Shown in pieces: positions 5,555 to 8,272 of a stretch of 8,272 nt of DNA. Made by a program: the position numbers and the translations under genes. This stretch comes from CAYPIE01 sp964410665 (GTDB lineage: Bacteria; Planctomycetota; Planctomycetia; Gemmatales; Gemmataceae). The first letter of the stretch is position 1, and each line of letters begins with the position of its first letter. The notes under the pieces were generated by a model, which ran no database searches, had not been told where the DNA came from, and saw nothing but the letters and a program-made list of their open reading frames with translations. Location: the NCBI GenBank assembly GCA_964410665.1, contig CAYPIE010000164.1, forward strand, positions 1 to 8,272, read 5' to 3'.

Positions 5555-6877
5555 ATCGCCGAATTTCGCCCCCTTCCCTTGCATGAGCAGCCCGACGCGG
5601 AAAATACGGCCGGCCGCCCAGACACACGCCAGGGTTGTCGCTAGAACGAGTGCGATCCCGCCCGCCATCTGCACGACCGGCACCCCTGGCGGGACTGACT
5701 GCCGGGCGACTAGCAGGAAGGGGGTTGCGAACGGGAACCAGGAGCATGCGACCGCGATCGGGCCATTCGGATTCTGCATGATCGGCCCGAGGGCGAAGAA
5801 CGGCAGGCACGCGACGAGCATTACAGGTAGGAGCAGCGTCTGTGTGTCCTTCACATCTCCCGCGGCCGCCCCGACGGCGATGAATAGCGACCCGTAGATC
5901 AGCAGCGCTAACACTAGGAACACGAAGAACCACGCTATCACTGCCGGTGAGAGCATGTCGGCCACCCCGTAGCGATCGGCGACCACGTACCCCCCGCCGA
6001 AGTAGACCACGGCCATCGTCAGCGACACCCCCACCACCCCGATGAGCTTCCCGGCCATCAGCTCGAATGGGGACAGCGATCCCAGGAGCACCTCGGCGAT
6101 CCGCTGTCCCTTCTCCTCGACCACCCCCTGCATGGCTGGCGTCGCCCCGACCATAATGACCATGAACATCAGCCCAATCAGCACGGCCGGGAGGAAGAAG
6201 TTGGCGAGCTGTGCGCCCTCCTCCTCGTCCTCGTAGGTCCCTGCCGGGGTCAACTTGGTGAGTGCGTGATACTTGAGAGGGACGCGCTCCTGAGCCTCCG
6301 CCACCACCGCGGGGTCGATGCCCCGAGCCTGTAAACGCTGCGACCGGATCGCGGCGTTCAGCGTTTCCTCGGCCCAGGCCGTGAACCCCCGCTGCGTCGG
6401 CTTCTTCGCCTGGAAGCGGATCGCGAACGCGTCGCCCACCTTGTCCTTCGGTTGAAACGGATCGCCGCGGACCTCGAACACCTTCGGGCCGATCTCGACG
6501 ATCCCCTCAAGCTCGTCGTCGGCGACCTGCTGCGAAAGCTCGTACCGTTGCGCCACGACGGCGTCTGGCTCTGGACTGGACGGTGGGACGGTCTCGATCA
6601 CGAGGCGGGAGGCGACCTGTCGGTTAGTTTCCAGGTCGAATGCCCGGTACTGGTTATACTTCTCCGCGGCGTTGGTCAGGGCGGCTGCGAGCTCCCCTCC
6701 GGTGCGATCCACCACCGCGAACTTCTTTTCCTCCGTGTCCCCGAGCTTCTTGAACAGGACTTGGATGCCGATGCTCCCAAACATCAAAGCCGGCATGAGG
6801 ACGATGGAGACGACGAACGCTTTGTTGCGGACGGCGGCGTGGTACTCGCGGCGGGCGACGACCCAGATCTTGTACAT
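5528..6877 (-). CDS. ABC-2 type transporter permease (NatB-like)
   Basis: The membrane subunit of an ABC exporter, 449 residues. The layout is typical of the NatB/ABC2_membrane_3 group. One membrane helix near residues 20-42 (FVVSIVLMPALMFGSIGIQV) is followed by a large extracytoplasmic region (about 45-225), then roughly five helices near 228-248, 273-298, 312-338, 347-366 and 400-424. The cytoplasmic coupling sequence VVEEKGQRIAEVLLGSLSPF (252-271) with GKLIG after it is the clearest signature of the family. Start is ATG at 6875-6877; only a weak AGAGAG lies upstream, suggesting coupling to the ATPase gene, whose stop is 10 bp earlier. It should pair with that ATPase to export a small solute, ion or drug; B. 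subtilis NatAB exports sodium, but the substrate here cannot be read from sequence. Confidence 0.92.
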   Translation of the reverse strand: MYKIWVVARREYHAAVRNKAFVVSIVLMPALMFGSIGIQVLFKKLGDTEEKKFAVVDRTGGELAAALTNAAEKYNQYRAFDLETNRQVASRLVIETVPPSSPEPDAVVAQRYELSQQVADDELEGIVEIGPKVFEVRGDPFQPKDKVGDAFAIRFQAKKPTQRGFTAWAEETLNAAIRSQRLQARGIDPAVVAEAQERVPLKYHALTKLTPAGTYEDEEEGAQLANFFLPAVLIGLMFMVIMVGATPAMQGVVEEKGQRIAEVLLGSLSPFELMAGKLIGVVGVSLTMAVVYFGGGYVVADRYGVADMLSPAVIAWFFVFLVLALLIYGSLFIAVGAAAGDVKDTQTLLLPVMLVACLPFFALGPIMQNPNGPIAVACSWFPFATPFLLVARQSVPPGVPVVQMAGGIALVLATTLACVWAAGRIFRVGLLMQGKGAKFGDLLRWVWKG

Positions 6878-6887
6878 GGCGGCTCTC

Positions 6888-7811
6888 TTACTCGGTGGCC
6901 GGGGTGGTCGGTTCGTGTTCCGCGACTGGAGCCGCGATCCGCACGAAGATGTCGTGGAGGGACGGCCGGGCTTGCTCGAAGTGACGGACCCGGCCGCGGC
7001 GCATCAACTCGGCCAGCACCGTCTGCGGGTCGGCCCCGGCGGCGAGTCGCAGTTCCTGGAGCCGGCCGTAGTCGGTCACCCGGGCCACCCCGGGCAACCC
7101 GTCGACCCGAACGCCGTCGCCCTCCAGGCGGACGCGGAGGGTGTCCTCCCCGTACTGACTGAAGATCGCGTCGAGGGTGCCGTCGAGGACCTTGCGGCCC
7201 TTGTAAATCATGAAGATGAAGTCGCACATCTGCTCGGCCACTGCCATGTCATGCGTCGAGAAGATGACTGTGGTTCCGTCCCTTTTCAGCTCCAGGATCG
7301 CGCTGCGGAGGACCTCGGCGTTGACTGGGTCGAGGCCGGAGAACGGCTCGTCGAGGATGACCAGTTGCGGCCTTGCGATGACCGTGGCGATGAACTGCAC
7401 CTTCTGCGACATCCCCTTCGACAGGGCTTCGACTGGCTTGTCCGCCCAGGCCGCCAGGCCCATCCGCTCCAGCCAAAGGGTGATCGCGGGCTGCCAGTCC
7501 TGCATCCCCTTTAGTTCGGCATAGAAGCGGAGGATGTCGGCTACGGTCATCCTCTTGTACAGGCCTCGTTCCTCGGGCAGGTAGGCGACCCGGTCGTTGG
7601 CCGCCTTCCAGGTCTCCTCTCCGAGGACACGGATGTGCCCCTCGTCAGGCAACAGGATGCGCATCACCATGCGGAGGGTCGTGGTCTTACCCGAGCCGTT
7701 CGGGCCGATGAACCCATAGATCGTGCCGGCCGGGACGGCCAACGACAGATCTTCCACGGCGATAAACCGGCCGAACGTCTTGGTGACATTCTCAATGGCG
7801 ACGGCGTTCAT
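6888..7811 (-). CDS. ABC transporter ATP-binding protein (NatA-like)
   Basis: The ATPase subunit that powers the adjacent permease, 307 residues. Walker A is GPNGSGKTT (36-44). The Q-loop region reads YLPEERGLY (77-85), with Glu where many ABC ATPases have Gln, as is common in NatA-type proteins. The signature is LSKGMSQ (130-136), a variant of LSGGQ. Walker B is LVILDEP (150-156) with the D-loop SGLDP, and the switch histidine is His187 in STHD. The C-terminal part after about residue 210 (YKGRKVLDGTL onward) fits the DUF4162 extension seen in this group. The ATG at 7809-7811 follows GGGGAG with a short 4-base gap. It is the first recognised gene of a two-gene operon and precedes the permease by 10 bp. 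An upstream open frame ends in an ATGA overlap with this start. Transported substrate unknown. Confidence 0.95.
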   Translation of the reverse strand: MNAVAIENVTKTFGRFIAVEDLSLAVPAGTIYGFIGPNGSGKTTTLRMVMRILLPDEGHIRVLGEETWKAANDRVAYLPEERGLYKRMTVADILRFYAELKGMQDWQPAITLWLERMGLAAWADKPVEALSKGMSQKVQFIATVIARPQLVILDEPFSGLDPVNAEVLRSAILELKRDGTTVIFSTHDMAVAEQMCDFIFMIYKGRKVLDGTLDAIFSQYGEDTLRVRLEGDGVRVDGLPGVARVTDYGRLQELRLAAGADPQTVLAELMRRGRVRHFEQARPSLHDIFVRIAAPVAEHEPTTPATE

Positions 7812-8272
7812 GCTGCTCCCCGCACGGCTTCAGGTTTTCGGGTGTGCACCAGACCTACCCCAGGATTCGAACCGGAGTGCCGGTTCTCGCAGCTTGGTTC
7901 ATCCCCGACGGCATCCCGGCAGGCCTGGTTACTCCCACGATGCTCAGCGCGGCGAAGAACCGGAGTTCCAACGACCGCGGGGCTCGTGGGTCGTCTGCTT
8001 CCAACCCACTCCGGTGCGTCCCCGAAGGAGATCTCGACCGCCAACCACTCTTTGTCGAGACCAACCCGCTGGAATCCGCCAGGTGAGTTGAACCATCTGT
8101 TCCCGCGGAAGGCTTCGACGAGAATGCGGCGTATGACCTCGCGCTGGTGGAGAAGCAATGGACGCGGCTGTTTCAGTTTCGTACCTGCTGAGAGTCCAAG
8201 AAACGAACGTACGCATCGTGAACCAGTATTGTCGCTTGTGGCCTCTGCCCCCGTGCGTTGTTGGGCGAGCCG
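7808..8272 (-). CDS. candidate partial ORF running off the right edge
   Basis: One minus-strand frame stays open from the window edge at 8272 to TGA at 7808-7810, about 154 codons. Its stop overlaps the ATPase ATG as ATGA, the classic overlap of coupled genes. The middle part, from about 8158 to 8000, is protein-like (REVIRRILVEAFRGNRWF, later VGLDKEWLAVEISF) and its third codon positions are mostly G or C. The C-terminal third is rich in Arg, Ser, Gly and Pro and looks non-coding. I recognise no family, and no start is visible inside the window apart from TTG 8156-8158. In GC-rich DNA a long open frame may be chance, or this may be a decayed gene. Confidence 0.25.
   Translation of the reverse strand, partial: RLAQQRTGAEATSDNTGSRCVRSFLGLSAGTKLKQPRPLLLHQREVIRRILVEAFRGNRWFNSPGGFQRVGLDKEWLAVEISFGDAPEWVGSRRPTSPAVVGTPVLRRAEHRGSNQACRDAVGDEPSCENRHSGSNPGVGLVHTRKPEAVRGAA
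7853..7924 (-). other. partial tRNA-like fold (acceptor stem and T arm only)
   Basis: On the minus strand, GCCTGCC (7918-7924) can pair along all seven positions with GGTAGGT (7853-7859), with two G-U pairs. Directly next to the latter is a T-arm-like element, TCCGG-TTCGAAT-CCTGG (7860-7876), with one mismatch. The 72-base span is tRNA-sized. However, no D stem and no 5-bp anticodon stem can be drawn in the middle, positions 8-9 are not the usual T-A, and no CCA follows. It is at best a decayed tRNA, and may be chance. Confidence 0.15.
7925..8272. other. right flank without a recognised gene
   Basis: Apart from the open minus frame described separately, I see nothing identifiable here. The other frames (plus 7723-8091, plus 7844-8086, minus 7855-8064, minus 7944-8216) overlap one another and show no motif. 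I could not identify a promoter for the ABC operon in this stretch. Confidence 0.4.

Noticed and set aside
6452..7514. Two long plus-strand frames (6452-7162 and 6672-7514)
   Set aside because: Both are antisense to the ABC permease and ATPase, whose motifs are unambiguous; long antisense frames are expected in GC-rich coding DNA.
7853..7924. Functional tRNA gene
   Set aside because: No D stem or anticodon stem can be formed and no CCA or proper discriminator follows; kept only as a low-interest resemblance.
1..8272. CRISPR array, insertion sequence, or prophage genes
   Set aside because: No regularly spaced repeats, no transposase-like frame, no terminal inverted repeats with target duplication, and no phage protein motifs were found on either strand.

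Overview
The window reads as an ordinary chromosomal stretch from a high-GC, Gram-negative-like bacterium. A planctomycete of the Gemmata type is my best guess. That guess rests on the co-occurrence of a Tat-exported aldo/keto reductase, a secreted BD-FAE-like esterase and a secreted SBP56 protein. There is no rRNA or other marker here to prove it. Base composition is mosaic: the reductase and the ABC genes are clearly GC-rich, while the SBP56 gene and the left flank are closer to even.

Layout, left to right. Positions 1-453 hold no recognisable gene, only two small hairpins. At 454-955 (minus) lies a 2H phosphoesterase (2'-5' RNA ligase family) broken by one extra base in a C/G run at 761-764; both HxT motifs survive, in different frames. 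A gene-poor stretch (959-1330) carries one 29-codon candidate ORF with a strong ribosome binding site. At 1331-2320 (minus) is a Tat-signal aldo/keto reductase, divergent from a secreted alpha/beta hydrolase at 2586-3476 (plus). The hydrolase converges on an SBP56/methanethiol oxidase-like gene at 3641-5074 (minus), whose start I place at a TTG preceded by a strong Shine-Dalgarno. A gene-poor region (5090-5527) contains an 18-bp perfect palindrome. A two-gene ABC-2 export operon follows on the minus strand: ATPase 6888-7811, then permease 5528-6877, 10 bp apart. The right edge (7812-8272) has no recognised gene, but it holds an open minus frame that runs off the window and overlaps the ATPase start by ATGA, and a partial tRNA-like fold.

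How the genes work together: only the ABC ATPase and permease are convincingly one functional unit. The reductase, esterase and SBP56 protein all appear to be exported, so they may act in the periplasm, but their orientations give no shared operon. I found no CRISPR array, insertion sequence, phage gene or convincing new multi-gene system. The items most worth a second look are the SBP56 gene (start, composition, isolation), the broken 2H gene, the 18-bp palindrome and the small ORFs with good ribosome binding sites.
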